Positions 28,219-39,757 of a stretch of 64,000 bases of DNA are shown here, piece by piece. Position 1 is the stretch's first letter, and every line of letters begins with the position of its first letter. Origin of the DNA: Pantoea agglomerans (GTDB lineage Bacteria; Pseudomonadota; Gammaproteobacteria; Enterobacterales; Enterobacteriaceae); the NCBI RefSeq assembly GCF_020149765.1, contig NZ_CP083808.1, forward strand, positions 186,001 to 250,000, given 5' to 3'. The notes beneath the pieces are model-generated. The model worked only from the letters and a program-made list of their open reading frames with translations, was not told the origin of the DNA and searched no databases. Both the position numbers and the translations under genes were made by a program.

Positions 28219-29853
28219 TTAGCTTTTACGGCAGGAGGTCAGAATATCATCTTCCGCTTTATAGACCTTTGTCGCCGTGCCGGTTAGCCCCAGCATGGTA
28301 GAGAAGAGATTATCCTGCGAGAAGTTATCCTGCGCCGCCAGCTTGTCGAGACAGCGCTTGTTGACGCCATAGCGTTGCTGGTAGTCCGGCGACAGCCAGA
28401 TCAGCATCGGCACATGTTTCTGTACCTCCGGTGCGATAGCGTAGGGCATGCCGTGCAGGTAGGTGCCGTTCTCGCCCAGCGATTCGCCATGATCGGAGAG
28501 ATAGACCAGGCTGGTAGTGAATCTGTCCTGATGCGCCTGCAGCAGCTTAATCGCCTTGTCGACGATAAAATCGACGTACAGCAGGGTGTTGTCATAGGTA
28601 TTCACCAGCTGCTGCTGCGAACAGTCCTGAATCTGGTTGGTGTCGCAGGTTGGCATAAAGCGACGGAACTGGGGCGGATAGCGATTATAGTAAGTCGGGC
28701 CGTGGCTGCCGATGGTATGCAGCACGATCACGCCGTTGCCCTGCAGCTGCTGAATATAATCCTCCAGCCCGTGAAACAGCACCTCGTCGTAGCATTCGCC
28801 CTTAATGCACATCCCCGCCAGATTGAGGCTGGAGAGATCCTGATGCGGCACGCGGTCGCAGGCGCCCTTACAGCCGCCGTCGTTATCATTCCACAGCACC
28901 TTAATGCCGGCGCGCTGAATCACATCCAGCAGTCCCTCCTGATGCCCGGCGAGCGCGTCATCGTAGTGAACGCGCGGCATACCGGAAAACATGCAGGGAA
29001 CCGACACCGCCGTCGCCGTGCCGCAGGAGGCGGTATGCGGAAAATAGGTGATGTTATCGTTCTTCAGCAGCGGGTTGGTCTCGCGCTCGTAGCCCGACAG
29101 GGAAAAGTTGGCCGCGCGCGACGTTTCGCCGACGATTAAAATAGTCAGATTCTTTTTGCCCGTCTGCATCGCCGGCTGCAGGCGTGCATCTTCACCGATT
29201 TTCACCAGCGGCAGATTTAAATCCCGGTTGTGCTTATACCAGGAGAGCGTGGCGGTAATAGCGTTTGACGGGCTGAGCGACTTCACCAGCTCTTTCTGAT
29301 TGCGGAACAGCGAAGCGTAATCTTTGTAGAACAGCGAGGCCACCAGCAGAATGCAGATCACCGACGCCGCCACGCTAACAATGCGATAAACCGCGCTTTT
29401 CCAGAAGGGGCTGGTGGGACGAACCCGCACCCAGAACGCCACTCCCGCCATTACCACGCCGGAAAGCAGCAGCGTCGCCACCAGCTGCGGCGTCAACAGC
29501 GCAAAGCTCTCGGACGGCGTGGTATCGAGGATATTGACCAGCATCGACCGATCAATAATCACCCCGTAATTCCAGATGAAATATTGCGCAGCGGCGGAGA
29601 CCAGAATAAACAGCGCGATAATCAGGCGATCGAGCCAGATAAAAGAGGCGATGGTCGCAACGATATTAATTACTGAAATCGCCACCAGCGGCATCGAGAG
29701 AAAGACCAGCCAGTTGCGCACGCTGTCCAGCGGCATGGCAGCGATGACCTGACGGTAAAAGGCCAGGTTAAGAAATACCGCGATATAAATCGAAAACAGC
29801 AATAAAAAAGAGAGCCGATTCAGCGTCGGTCTTTTATTGAGCGGGAAAAACAT
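28219..29853 (-). CDS. eptA: Lipid A phosphoethanolamine transferase EptA
   Basis: A 544-residue inner membrane enzyme with five N-terminal membrane segments and a periplasmic alkaline-phosphatase-like domain. TILIVGETSRAANFSLSGY contains the catalytic Thr nucleophile region and Zn ligand Glu, and VYLSDHGESLGENG has the metal-binding Asp-His pair. NDNDGGCKGACDRVPHQ is nearly the same as in E. coli EptA, which is 547 residues long. It adds phosphoethanolamine to lipid A, lowering negative charge and polymyxin binding. A start at 29889 is also possible, but 29853 fits the family length and N-terminus. A PmrA-box-like element lies upstream. Unlike in E. coli, no basRS (pmrAB) genes follow. Confidence 0.93.
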   Translation of the reverse strand: MFFPLNKRPTLNRLSFLLLFSIYIAVFLNLAFYRQVIAAMPLDSVRNWLVFLSMPLVAISVINIVATIASFIWLDRLIIALFILVSAAAQYFIWNYGVIIDRSMLVNILDTTPSESFALLTPQLVATLLLSGVVMAGVAFWVRVRPTSPFWKSAVYRIVSVAASVICILLVASLFYKDYASLFRNQKELVKSLSPSNAITATLSWYKHNRDLNLPLVKIGEDARLQPAMQTGKKNLTILIVGETSRAANFSLSGYERETNPLLKNDNITYFPHTASCGTATAVSVPCMFSGMPRVHYDDALAGHQEGLLDVIQRAGIKVLWNDNDGGCKGACDRVPHQDLSSLNLAGMCIKGECYDEVLFHGLEDYIQQLQGNGVIVLHTIGSHGPTYYNRYPPQFRRFMPTCDTNQIQDCSQQQLVNTYDNTLLYVDFIVDKAIKLLQAHQDRFTTSLVYLSDHGESLGENGTYLHGMPYAIAPEVQKHVPMLIWLSPDYQQRYGVNKRCLDKLAAQDNFSQDNLFSTMLGLTGTATKVYKAEDDILTSCRKS

Positions 29854-29900
29854 GCTTGCAGTCCATCTGTTAACAGGAGCGGACAGCATGCTGCATTAAC

Positions 29901-29917
29901 TTTAGGGAAACCTTAAG
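29901..29917. promoter_or_regulatory. Candidate PmrA (BasR) box upstream of eptA
   Basis: On the plus strand TTTAGG-GAAAC-CTTAAG fits the PmrA direct repeat YTTAAK-N5-YTTAAK with one mismatch. It lies about 50 bases upstream of the eptA start chosen here. PmrA control of eptA is established in Salmonella and E. coli. Confidence 0.5.
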
Positions 29918-30007
29918 CCGCTTTAATCAGAGCACGCGCCATCATGCTGGCGACGTCGAAGCGCGTTAAAATGAATGCCTGCTTTGCTTACTGCCTCTGG
30001 AGAAGAG

Positions 30008-31024
30008 ATGACCACGCTGCGCCTGCTGCTTTCAGAATCAAACGATCCCTGGTTTAACCTCGCCGTCGAGACCTGCATTTACCGGCAGATGCCCGCCACG
30101 CAGAAGGTGCTGTTTCTGTGGCGCAATGCCGAAACCGTGGTAATCGGCCGGGCACAAAATCCCTGGAAAGAGTGCAATACGCGGCGTATGGCGCAGGACG
30201 GCATTAAGCTGGCGCGCCGCAGCAGCGGCGGCGGCGCGGTATTTCACGATCTCGGCAACTGCTGTTTTACCTTTATGGCGGGCAAGCCGGAGTATGACAA
30301 GAGCGTTTCGACCGGCATTATTTTACGTGCGCTGAGCGCGCTGGGGATTGAGGCCGAGGCGTCCGGGCGCAACGATCTGGTGGTCAGGCGCGGCGAGGAA
30401 AGTCGCAAAATATCCGGCTCCGCCTATCATGAAACTCCCGATCGCGGCTTCCATCATGGTACTTTTTTAATCAATTCTGACCTGTCGCGGCTGGCGGATT
30501 ATCTTAACCCGGACATCAAAAAGCTGCATACCAAAGGCATTACCTCTGTGCGTTCACGCGTGGCGAATTTAACGGAAATTGCGCCAGAGATAAACTACGC
30601 GGCAATTTGTGACGCTGTCACAGAATCCTTTTTTGATTACTATCAGGCGCGCTGCCAGCCGGAACGCATCTCGCCAGAGGCGCTGCCCGATCTCCCTGGC
30701 TTTGCCGAGCAGTTTGCACGCCAGAGCAGCTGGGAGTGGAACTTCGGCCACTCACCCGACTTCTCTCACCTGCTTGATACCCGTTTCGCCTGGGGCGGCG
30801 TGGAGATCCATTTCGACGTCGAGCGCGGCGTAATTAGCCGCTGCCAGATCTTTAGCGACAGCCTTAATCCCGCGCCACTGGAGGCGCTGGCGACGCAGCT
30901 GCAGGGCGTCGACTATCGTCCCGACGCGCTCGCCGCTGCGGTCGCGCGGCTGCAAGTGGCGTTTCCCGCACAGCATGAGGAGCTGGCAGAGCTGAAAAGC
31001 TGGCTAACCACCAGCGTCAGCTAG
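30008..31024 (+). CDS. lplA: Lipoate-protein ligase A
   Basis: A 338-residue enzyme, exactly the length of E. coli Lpl[16 protein letters not shown] is the conserved lipoate-binding motif and [15 protein letters not shown] carries the catalytic lysine. The C-terminal accessory domain is present (from about residue 250). It activates free lipoate with ATP and attaches it to the E2 subunits of 2-oxoacid dehydrogenases and to GcvH. The frame opens at 29975, but a GGAGAAGAG ribosome site lies right before the ATG at 30008. Its end overlaps the convergent ascG gene by four bases, with no terminator between. Confidence 0.95.
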   Translation: MTTLRLLLSESNDPWFNLAVETCIYRQMPATQKVLFLWRNAETVVIGRAQNPWKECNTRRMAQDGIKLARRSSGGGAVFHDLGNCCFTFMAGKPEYDKSVSTGIILRALSALGIEAEASGRNDLVVRRGEESRKISGSAYHETPDRGFHHGTFLINSDLSRLADYLNPDIKKLHTKGITSVRSRVANLTEIAPEINYAAICDAVTESFFDYYQARCQPERISPEALPDLPGFAEQFARQSSWEWNFGHSPDFSHLLDTRFAWGGVEIHFDVERGVISRCQIFSDSLNPAPLEALATQLQGVDYRPDALAAAVARLQVAFPAQHEELAELKSWLTTSVS

Positions 31025-32037
31025 CGCGAAAACGGGCCGGGCGCCACCGATTCGCGCAGCGACAGGCTGGCGGCGAACGCCTCGGCGTCCTGCCACGAGC
31101 CGCCGTCGAGCATCGCCAGCAGGCGCGCGATCGCCTCCTGGATCATTTCCGTAACGGGAATTTTAACGCTGGAGAGCGCGGGAACGATAAAAGGCGCCAG
31201 CGGGATATCGTCAAAGCCCAGTACCGACACCTGCTTCGGCACCGCTATCTCTGCCGTGGTCAGCGCTCTGATGGCACCAATCGCCATCTCATCGTTGCTG
31301 GCTACCAGCGCGCTAAAGGGGCAGCCGCTGGCGAGCAAGGCAGCCGCTGCCTGCGCCCCGCTCTCTGCATGCCAGTTGCCCTGCACGATAAGCGCCGCGC
31401 GCAGCGGAATACCGCTCTCCTCCAGCGCCGCTTTATAGCCGGCGAGGCGCTCAAGGCCGGTCGGGGAATCAAGCGAGCCGGTGATAAAGCCGATATCCCG
31501 ATGCCCGAGATCGATAAGCGCTTTCACCGCCATCGCGCTGATCCGCTTCTGGTCGGCGTAGATGCAGAAGCTGTGGTGCTGGCGCAGGCGTCGGTTCACC
31601 ACCAGCACCGGCTGCTTATGCTGCGCGATAATCTCATCCATTTCGTCAACGCTGAGAAAGCGCGGGTAGATGATAATGCCGTCGCAGCGCAGGTCGAGCA
31701 GAAAATCGATCGCCGCCCGCTCCTGCGCCGCGCTGTGCTTGCCGTCCGCCAGAATAAGCTGGCGGCCCTGCTGCTCCAGCATGCGCGCGGAGTGCGACAT
31801 CAGCTCGGAAAAGTAGTTGCCGCTGTAGAGGGTATTGGTCACGACCAGCCCGACTGTCTGGGTCGATTTCACCGACAAATTGCGCGCCAGTAAATTGGGG
31901 CGGAACTCCGTTTCGGTCACCGCCTGCATTACCTTTTCCCGCGTCTCCTGACTGACATAGCCATTGCCCGACAGCACTCTGGACACCGTGGCTTTTGACA
32001 CGCCCGCCCGTTTCGCGACCTCAAGTATGGTGGCCAT
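31021..32037 (-). CDS. ascG: Asc operon repressor AscG (LacI family)
   Basis: A 338-residue LacI-type repressor. The DNA-binding head reads [20 protein letters not shown] and [13 protein letters not shown], nearly the same as E. coli AscG, and the core repeats AscG stretches such as [20 protein letters not shown] and [17 protein letters not shown]. It should repress the divergent ascFB operon, releasing it when a beta-glucoside such as arbutin, salicin or cellobiose is present. The perfect palindrome at 32191-32202 is the expected operator. In many E. coli strains ascG is interrupted; here it is intact. Confidence 0.94.
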   Translation of the reverse strand: MATILEVAKRAGVSKATVSRVLSGNGYVSQETREKVMQAVTETEFRPNLLARNLSVKSTQTVGLVVTNTLYSGNYFSELMSHSARMLEQQGRQLILADGKHSAAQERAAIDFLLDLRCDGIIIYPRFLSVDEMDEIIAQHKQPVLVVNRRLRQHHSFCIYADQKRISAMAVKALIDLGHRDIGFITGSLDSPTGLERLAGYKAALEESGIPLRAALIVQGNWHAESGAQAAAALLASGCPFSALVASNDEMAIGAIRALTTAEIAVPKQVSVLGFDDIPLAPFIVPALSSVKIPVTEMIQEAIARLLAMLDGGSWQDAEAFAASLSLRESVAPGPFSR

Positions 32038-32190
32038 AATTTTTCCCTTCTCCTTCAGTCAGCTGAGCAGTCTACTTAACCTCAGACCCCGCTCGACAGG
32101 CATCAATCCAGTAAGTGACAGTAATCACAGTTTAGAAAATATCCGCTTTTTGCATCTTGTTATCAATTTTGCAACTGTTCATGCTTTTGT

Positions 32191-32202
32191 GAAACCGGTT
32201 TC
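32191..32202. promoter_or_regulatory. AscG operator
   Basis: GAAACCGGTTTC is a perfect 12-base palindrome in the ascG-ascF divergent region, about 105 bases before the ascF start. It matches the LacI-family operator reported for E. coli AscG (TGAAACCGGTTTCA type). The rest of the 32038-32307 gap shows no other element. Confidence 0.8.
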
Positions 32203-32307
32203 CTATGGCGCATCATCCCGCTCTGGCGAATCAGCGCACACTCTGTCCCTACAACAGCAGGCCGCCGGTAAAAAACACTCTACTCATAACAACAGAGACG
32301 CAAAACT

Positions 32308-33762
32308 ATGCCTAATCCCTACGCAGAAGTCTCTCGCGCCATCGTACAGTCGCTGGGCGGCATGCAAAATATTGAGGCAGTGACCCACTGCATGACCCGC
32401 CTGCGGTTCGTGCTGAAAGATCCCGCCCTTATCGACAGCGCCGCGCTTAAAGCGCTGCCCGGCGTAATGGGCGTGGTCCACAAGGAGACCCAGTGTCAGG
32501 TCATTATCGGCAACAACGTCGGCAAGGCCTATCAGGCGATCCTTGAACTCGGCACCCCGGCCGCCTCAGGCGGCGCAGCGGTGAAGCGCAAAATTACCCT
32601 GAGAGGTATCGGCGCCGGCATTCTCGATGCGCTGGTGGGCACCATGTCGCCGCTGATTCCGGCCATTATCGGCGGCTCAATGGTGAAGCTGCTGGCGATG
32701 GTGCTGGAGATGAGCGGCGTGCTGCCGAAAGGCTCGTCCACCCTGACGATCCTGACGGTGATCGGCGACGGCGCATTTTTCTTCCTGCCGGTGATGGTTG
32801 CCGCGTCCGCCTCGCTGAAGTTTAAAACCAATATGTCGCTGGCCATCGCTATCGCGGGCGTGCTGCTGCACCCCGGCTTTATCGATCTGATGGCGAAAGC
32901 GGCGCAGGGCCAGGCGGTCGATTTCGCCTCGATTCCCGTGACGCCGGTGAAATATACCTACACGGTGATCCCGGCACTGGTGATGACCTGGATCCTGTCG
33001 CATATCGAGCGCATCATCGACCGCATTACGCCAGCGGTGACGAAAAACTTCCTGAAGCCGATGCTGATCGTGCTGATCGCCGCGCCGATCGCCATTCTGC
33101 TGATTGGCCCGCTCGGCATCTGGATCGGCAGCGGTATTTCCGCGCTGGTGTATACCGTTCACGGCTATCTCGGCTGGCTCTCGGTGGCGATTATGGGCGC
33201 GCTCTGGCCGCTGCTGGTGATGACCGGCATGCATCGCGTCTTTACCCCGACCATTATTCAGACCATCGCGGAGAGCGGCAAAGAGGGCATGGTAATGCCG
33301 TCGGAGATCGGCGCCAACCTGTCGCTGGGCGGCTCTTCGCTGGCGGTGGCCTTTAAAACTAAAAACCGCGAGCTGCGCCAGACCGCCCTCGCCGCCGCCG
33401 CTTCGGCGATTGTCGCGGGCATCTCTGAACCGGCACTCTATGGCGTGGCGGTGCGCCTGAAGCGTCCGCTCATCGCCTGCCTGATTAGCGGCTTTATCTG
33501 CGGCGCGGTCGCCGGCGTCGGCGGTCTTGCCAGCCACTCTATGGCATCGCCGGGACTCTTTACCAGCGTGCAGTTTTTCGACCCCGCCAATCCGATGAGC
33601 ATCGTCTGGGTGGTGGCGGTTATGGCGCTCTCCGTGGTGCTCTCTTTTATTCTGACGCTGATTTTAGGCTTTGAAGATATTCCGGAAAGCGCGCCTGAGG
33701 CCAGCGCCTCACCCGCTCAGACCGACGCAATTAAGCCCGTTAAGGCGGCAGTCCATCATTGA
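32308..33762 (+). CDS. ascF: PTS cellobiose/arbutin/salicin transporter subunit IIBC (AscF)
   Basis: A 484-residue membrane protein close in length to E. coli AscF (485). The IIB domain has its phosphorylated cysteine in VTHCMTRLRFVL, and the IIC domain shows about ten membrane segments with SEPALYGVAVRLKRP as the conserved loop. The last 30 residues are Ala/Pro-rich and not conserved. As in AscF there is no IIA domain, so phosphate comes from a IIA in trans. It is the first gene of the ascFB operon under AscG control, separated from ascB by eight bases. It differs clearly from the IIBC protein at 25383, so the window holds two independent beta-glucoside systems. Confidence 0.93.
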   Translation: MPNPYAEVSRAIVQSLGGMQNIEAVTHCMTRLRFVLKDPALIDSAALKALPGVMGVVHKETQCQVIIGNNVGKAYQAILELGTPAASGGAAVKRKITLRGIGAGILDALVGTMSPLIPAIIGGSMVKLLAMVLEMSGVLPKGSSTLTILTVIGDGAFFFLPVMVAASASLKFKTNMSLAIAIAGVLLHPGFIDLMAKAAQGQAVDFASIPVTPVKYTYTVIPALVMTWILSHIERIIDRITPAVTKNFLKPMLIVLIAAPIAILLIGPLGIWIGSGISALVYTVHGYLGWLSVAIMGALWPLLVMTGMHRVFTPTIIQTIAESGKEGMVMPSEIGANLSLGGSSLAVAFKTKNRELRQTALAAAASAIVAGISEPALYGVAVRLKRPLIACLISGFICGAVAGVGGLASHSMASPGLFTSVQFFDPANPMSIVWVVAVMALSVVLSFILTLILGFEDIPESAPEASASPAQTDAIKPVKAAVHH

Positions 33763-33767
33763 GGTAA

Positions 33768-35201
<1,434 letters not shown>

Positions 35202-35288
35202 GGCTACGCTAATCAGGCAGCAAAATTCACGCGCGGCAGCTCAATTTTTCCAGCTTATGCCACACTTAACGGACCCGCATTCTGTTAA

Positions 35289-36473
<1,185 letters not shown>

Positions 36474-36519
36474 GCTGCCCTGCGTAGCGAAACCGCCAAA
36501 ACTTTTTTCCCTGTTGGCC

Positions 36520-36550
36520 AAGGGAGGCATTTGCCTCCTTTGTTATTTTT
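36520..36550 (+). terminator. Terminator after the esterase gene
   Basis: GGAGGCA-TT-TGCCTCC at 36523-36538 is a perfect seven-base stem, extended by A-T pairs, followed by TTTGTTATTTTT. Confidence 0.85.
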
Positions 36551-36578
36551 ACTATCAGGCACAACAAGGATCTGTTTT

Positions 36579-36746
36579 ATGAGTCACCATAGAGACGATC
36601 CCGTCGGGATATTTCCAGGCGATCGCCGCACAGAAGAGCGAGGATCAAACTGATCCTGCAGCGATTGAACAGCGCCTGGCAGCAAGCACCGTATGGGCTT
36701 CCTGATGTTGATAATACAACGCGACCAACAGGCTAATTCCCACTGA
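36579..36746 (+). pseudogene. Possible decayed small gene
   Basis: An ATG with AAGGA upstream opens MSHHRDDPVG and then meets a stop. Continuing in the next frame gives YFQAIAAQKSEDQTDP then AAIEQRLAASTVWAS, and a second shift gives LMLIIQRDQQANSH before a stop. The pieces look like one protein of about 55-60 residues broken by two frameshifts. I recognise no family. Chance cannot be excluded. Confidence 0.25.
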
Positions 36747-36805
36747 AATAACCTTGCCCGCGCCAGGAGCGGAACGGATATATCAGCGGTTGCGGCGCAG
36801 AACCG

Positions 36806-37243
36806 CTAAGGCAGCGTTTTCACCAGGGTCAGCTGGTTTTCCGTTTCTCCCTGATGGTAGCTGACCCGGTCGACGCCTGAAAAAATAAGCTGCATGCCGC
36901 GTCCGCCCTCGCTCAGGCTCTCCAGCGTCAGCGGCGCGTCGGGATCGATCACCGGCGGCTGGCGCTTATCCTCCGGCACCGGCACGCCGCTGTCGTAGAG
37001 CGTTACCGTGACCGCGCGGCCGTCGTGGCTAAAGCAGACCCGGTAGCGCGCCGAGGCGTCGTCATGATAGCCGTGGCGAATGATATTGCTGGCTGCCTCG
37101 CATAACGCCAGATCGAGCGGATAGATCCAGGCCTCATTCACCGGCAGCGCCGCCAGGAACTGACGCAGCGCAACGCCAAGGGTTGTCAGGCTGTTAATCG
37201 TTGCGCAGAGCCGAAGCTCTTTTTCCTGAGCCTGTTCGGACAT
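36806..37243 (-). CDS. Anti-sigma-factor-type serine kinase (RsbW/SpoIIAB-like HATPase)
   Basis: A 145-residue protein with a GHKL ATPase fold. The N-box is LALCEAASNIIRHGYHD (Glu49, Asn53) and the G-box is SLSEGGRGMQLIFSGVD. Proteins of this size in this context are serine kinases that phosphorylate a STAS-domain antagonist and bind a target protein, as RsbW and SpoIIAB do. It is the last gene of a minus-strand operon, three bases after the STAS gene, with the phosphatase further upstream. This makes a full partner-switching set. No sigma factor gene is nearby, so its target is unknown; it could be an enzyme or regulator of the glycan genes. Confidence 0.88.
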   Translation of the reverse strand: MSEQAQEKELRLCATINSLTTLGVALRQFLAALPVNEAWIYPLDLALCEAASNIIRHGYHDDASARYRVCFSHDGRAVTVTLYDSGVPVPEDKRQPPVIDPDAPLTLESLSEGGRGMQLIFSGVDRVSYHQGETENQLTLVKTLP

Positions 37244-37246
37244 AGG

Positions 37247-37591
37247 TCAGCCTCCTTCGTTAATCACGGCGAGCGCCTCGCTGCGATCGGCGCAAAGGGT
37301 AAACACCCGGTCCATACGGGTCAGGGCAAACATCGCTTTGATATTGGCATTAAGCGCGCAGAGCACCAGCTGCCCTTTGCCGCTCAGCGACTTCAGCACG
37401 GAAATCAGCGCGCCCAGACAGCTACTGTCGATAAAATCGACGCGCGAAAAGTCGAGGATCAGCGCGCTCTCCCCCTGCTTGATCACCTCCGCTATCGCCT
37501 CTTTAAAACGCAGCGCGACCGACGCGTCCAGACGGCGCACCACCGGCGTAAAGATAAAGGCCTGGTCGATCTTTTCAGTTTCAAATTTCAT
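37247..37591 (-). CDS. STAS-domain anti-anti-sigma-type protein (RsbV/SpoIIAA-like)
   Basis: A 114-residue single STAS domain. ALILDFSRVDFIDSSCLGAL is the conserved strand-loop-helix, with the phosphorylatable serine at residue 56 or 57. The unphosphorylated form should bind the kinase encoded next to it and free the kinase's target; the phosphorylated form should not. Its start codon overlaps the end of the REC-phosphatase gene by four bases, which indicates translational coupling and a fixed ratio. Similar proteins in Vibrio (SypA) and Pseudomonas (HsbA) control biofilm formation rather than a sigma factor. Confidence 0.9.
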   Translation of the reverse strand: MKFETEKIDQAFIFTPVVRRLDASVALRFKEAIAEVIKQGESALILDFSRVDFIDSSCLGALISVLKSLSGKGQLVLCALNANIKAMFALTRMDRVFTLCADRSEALAVINEGG

Positions 37592-38817
37592 TTCGCTTCT
37601 CCCGTTAAGCCCTGCTGCCGTTCAATGACCAGCAGGGAAATATCATCCGCCGCTGACGCGGCTTCGTCCGTTGCTATGCCGCGCCACTGATTAAGCGACT
37701 GCTCTACCGCCGCCAGCAGCGCCTCAAGAGAATGGCCATGCAGCGAGGCCAGCAAAGCTTCCAGCCGCGCGGTGCCAAACATCTGCTGCTCGGCGTTTTC
37801 ACACTCGCTGATGCCGTCGCTGTAGAGGCAGAGCCGCTCGCCCGGCGCGAGGTGAAAGGCGTACTCATCCCAGTCGAGCTGCTCAAGCAGCCCAACCGGC
37901 GGCCCGCCCTCGCCGATTTCGCGCACCGCGCCACTGTTGCTGACGATAAACGGCGTGGGATGGCCCGCCTGGCAGAGCCGCCCTTCGCCGCTGAGGCGAT
38001 CGATAACGCCGTAAACCAGGGTGAAATAGCTGGTGACCTCGGGGTGCTGCGCGCAGAAGCGCTCGTTTAAAATGCGCACCACCTGCGACGGCGGCGTAAC
38101 GGCTTCGCCGTCAAACAAAAAGGGATCGACCGTGCGGCCGTGCAGAAACTGGCGCGCCACCGCCACCGACATCATCGCCGCCGTCACGCCGTGTCCGGCG
38201 ACATCGACGCAGTAAAAGCCTGCGGTTTTGTCATCAAGAGGAAAGAGATGAAACAGATCGCCGGAAACCCAGGCGGACGGCATAAACAGCCAGTCGGCGA
38301 AATAGTCGCCCTGGCGCAGATGATGCGGCGGCAGAATACTGCGCTGCAGCCGGGCCGCCGCCTGCAGATCCTGCTCGATCTGCGTCAGCGCCTCGCTGAG
38401 ACGGCGATTTTTGCTGGCCAGCGTCCCCTCCAGCCGCAGGATGCGCTCGCCCGCATGCAGGCGCGCCTGCAGTTCCACCTGATTGACCGGCTTGCGTAAA
38501 AAGTCATCCGCGCCGACGTCGAAGCCGACGCGTAAATCCTCCACGCTGTCGCGGGCGGTGAGCACGATAATGTAGATATAGCGATCCTGTAGCTGATGGC
38601 GGATCTCACGGCACAGCGTCAGGCCATCCATCACCGGCATCTCCCAGTCGCTAATCACCAGACTGACCGTCTCCTGCGCCAGCAGCGCCAGCGCCTGCTC
38701 ACCGTTCTCCGCTTCGAAAACCTGATAGCCCCACTGCCGCAGCAGCCCTGCCAGCAGCCGTCGGTAAAGCTGCGCGTCGTCAACGATCAGCACGGATTGA
38801 GGCGGTAGCGCGTCCAT
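37588..38817 (-). CDS. Response regulator with PP2C (SpoIIE/RsbU-type) phosphatase domain
   Basis: A 409-residue protein with an N-terminal REC domain (residues 1-125) and a C-terminal PPM/SpoIIE phosphatase (about 165-400). In REC the acidic pair is Asp13-Asp14, the phosphoacceptor Asp57 (VISDWEMP) and the conserved lysine lies in LRKPVN. A coiled-coil-like linker follows. In the phosphatase YCVDVAGHGVTAAMMSVAVA, LYSDGISECEN and ADDISLLVIE carry the metal-binding aspartates. It should dephosphorylate the STAS protein encoded downstream when REC is phosphorylated. The hybrid kinase at 47416, with its own Hpt domain, is the natural phosphate donor. The layout recalls HsbR of Pseudomonas. Confidence 0.92.
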   Translation of the reverse strand: MDALPPQSVLIVDDAQLYRRLLAGLLRQWGYQVFEAENGEQALALLAQETVSLVISDWEMPVMDGLTLCREIRHQLQDRYIYIIVLTARDSVEDLRVGFDVGADDFLRKPVNQVELQARLHAGERILRLEGTLASKNRRLSEALTQIEQDLQAAARLQRSILPPHHLRQGDYFADWLFMPSAWVSGDLFHLFPLDDKTAGFYCVDVAGHGVTAAMMSVAVARQFLHGRTVDPFLFDGEAVTPPSQVVRILNERFCAQHPEVTSYFTLVYGVIDRLSGEGRLCQAGHPTPFIVSNSGAVREIGEGGPPVGLLEQLDWDEYAFHLAPGERLCLYSDGISECENAEQQMFGTARLEALLASLHGHSLEALLAAVEQSLNQWRGIATDEAASAADDISLLVIERQQGLTGEAK

Positions 38818-38825
38818 AAAAAACC

Positions 38826-39743
38826 TCAGAAAGGAAGAAACCAGATAAGCGAGATAGTGCCCTCACGAAACTTCGCGTTGGCGCCGCTTCGGCCGGGAAA
38901 GCGCGTGCCGCTGTAGTTGCTGTACTGAAGCGAAAAAGAGCCGGGTGTATAGCCGGCGTAGCCGAAGCTGTAGCTGTAGTCGCCGTTCCACGGCTGCTGC
39001 TGTTCAGAGCGCGGAAACCAGAAGGCGGTGGCGCGAATAAAAAAGTGCTGCTTAAAGGTGTAGCCGCAGCCGCCCAGCGCGACCTCTTTATTCGAGCGCA
39101 GATCGTTATCCGCCAGCGAGTAGTAGCGCGGCACCCAGCTGACGCCCACCTGACAGGTGAGCGCGTCCCCTTTGTTGATCAGCAGATGCTTCTCCAGCCC
39201 CTTCGGCAGCGAAAATTTATAGGCGAAGGTAAAGGCGCCCTGCTCAAAGTAGGTGCGACGCGACTTGCCCGAGGGAAACAGATGGTTATCGCCATAGTTG
39301 CTGTAGACCAGGCTAAACGTATTGGGATGCCAGTCGTCATAGCCGAAGCTGTAGCGAAAATCGGTGGTGTATTTATCAAAATCGGTAATGGGCGCGCGCA
39401 GCGTGACGTTAGCAAACCAGAAGCTGTAGGGCGAATATTGCAGGCTGAGGTTCACAAGCTGATTAACTTTCTTTTTTTGCTGTGCCGAATCCTCGCCGTT
39501 AGGAATGGTGATCCACTGCTCTTTAAGCCCGCTTGAGAAGCTGAGCGCGCTGGAAAATTTATCCTTGTTGCCGGAAAAGAGCCGGCCCCAGCGGCTGGTG
39601 AAGACCCCCGCCTGAATCGGCTCTTCCTGCGCTGAAACCGTTTCGTTGTCGGTTACGGCGGCGAAAGCGGGCGCCGCCGCGCCCGCGGCGAACGCAATAG
39701 TCAGCCATCCTGCTCCTCTGGCCGAAAGCCCAGGGTAAACCAT
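38826..39743 (-). CDS. Predicted outer membrane beta-barrel protein of the glycan locus
   Basis: A 305-residue exported protein with a signal peptide ending near AFA/AVT. The mature part is rich in aromatic residues in alternating pattern and ends in Phe (LIWFLPF), as outer membrane barrels do. It contains an internal repeat: FRYSFGYDDWHPNTFSLVYS near residue 135 is echoed by YSYSFGYAGYTPGSFSLQYS near residue 265, each followed by Asn-Tyr. I recognise no named family. Its place in the operon, between the OpgC-like gene and the partner switch, suggests that it helps export or anchors the polymer at the outer membrane. Confidence 0.65.
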   Translation of the reverse strand: MVYPGLSARGAGWLTIAFAAGAAAPAFAAVTDNETVSAQEEPIQAGVFTSRWGRLFSGNKDKFSSALSFSSGLKEQWITIPNGEDSAQQKKKVNQLVNLSLQYSPYSFWFANVTLRAPITDFDKYTTDFRYSFGYDDWHPNTFSLVYSNYGDNHLFPSGKSRRTYFEQGAFTFAYKFSLPKGLEKHLLINKGDALTCQVGVSWVPRYYSLADNDLRSNKEVALGGCGYTFKQHFFIRATAFWFPRSEQQQPWNGDYSYSFGYAGYTPGSFSLQYSNYSGTRFPGRSGANAKFREGTISLIWFLPF

Positions 39744-39757
39744 GCAGCACTCCTCGC

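Noticed and set aside
32038..32307. A RAT/terminator leader in front of ascF
   Set aside because: No RAT-like sequence or terminator hairpin is present; control is by AscG and its operator.
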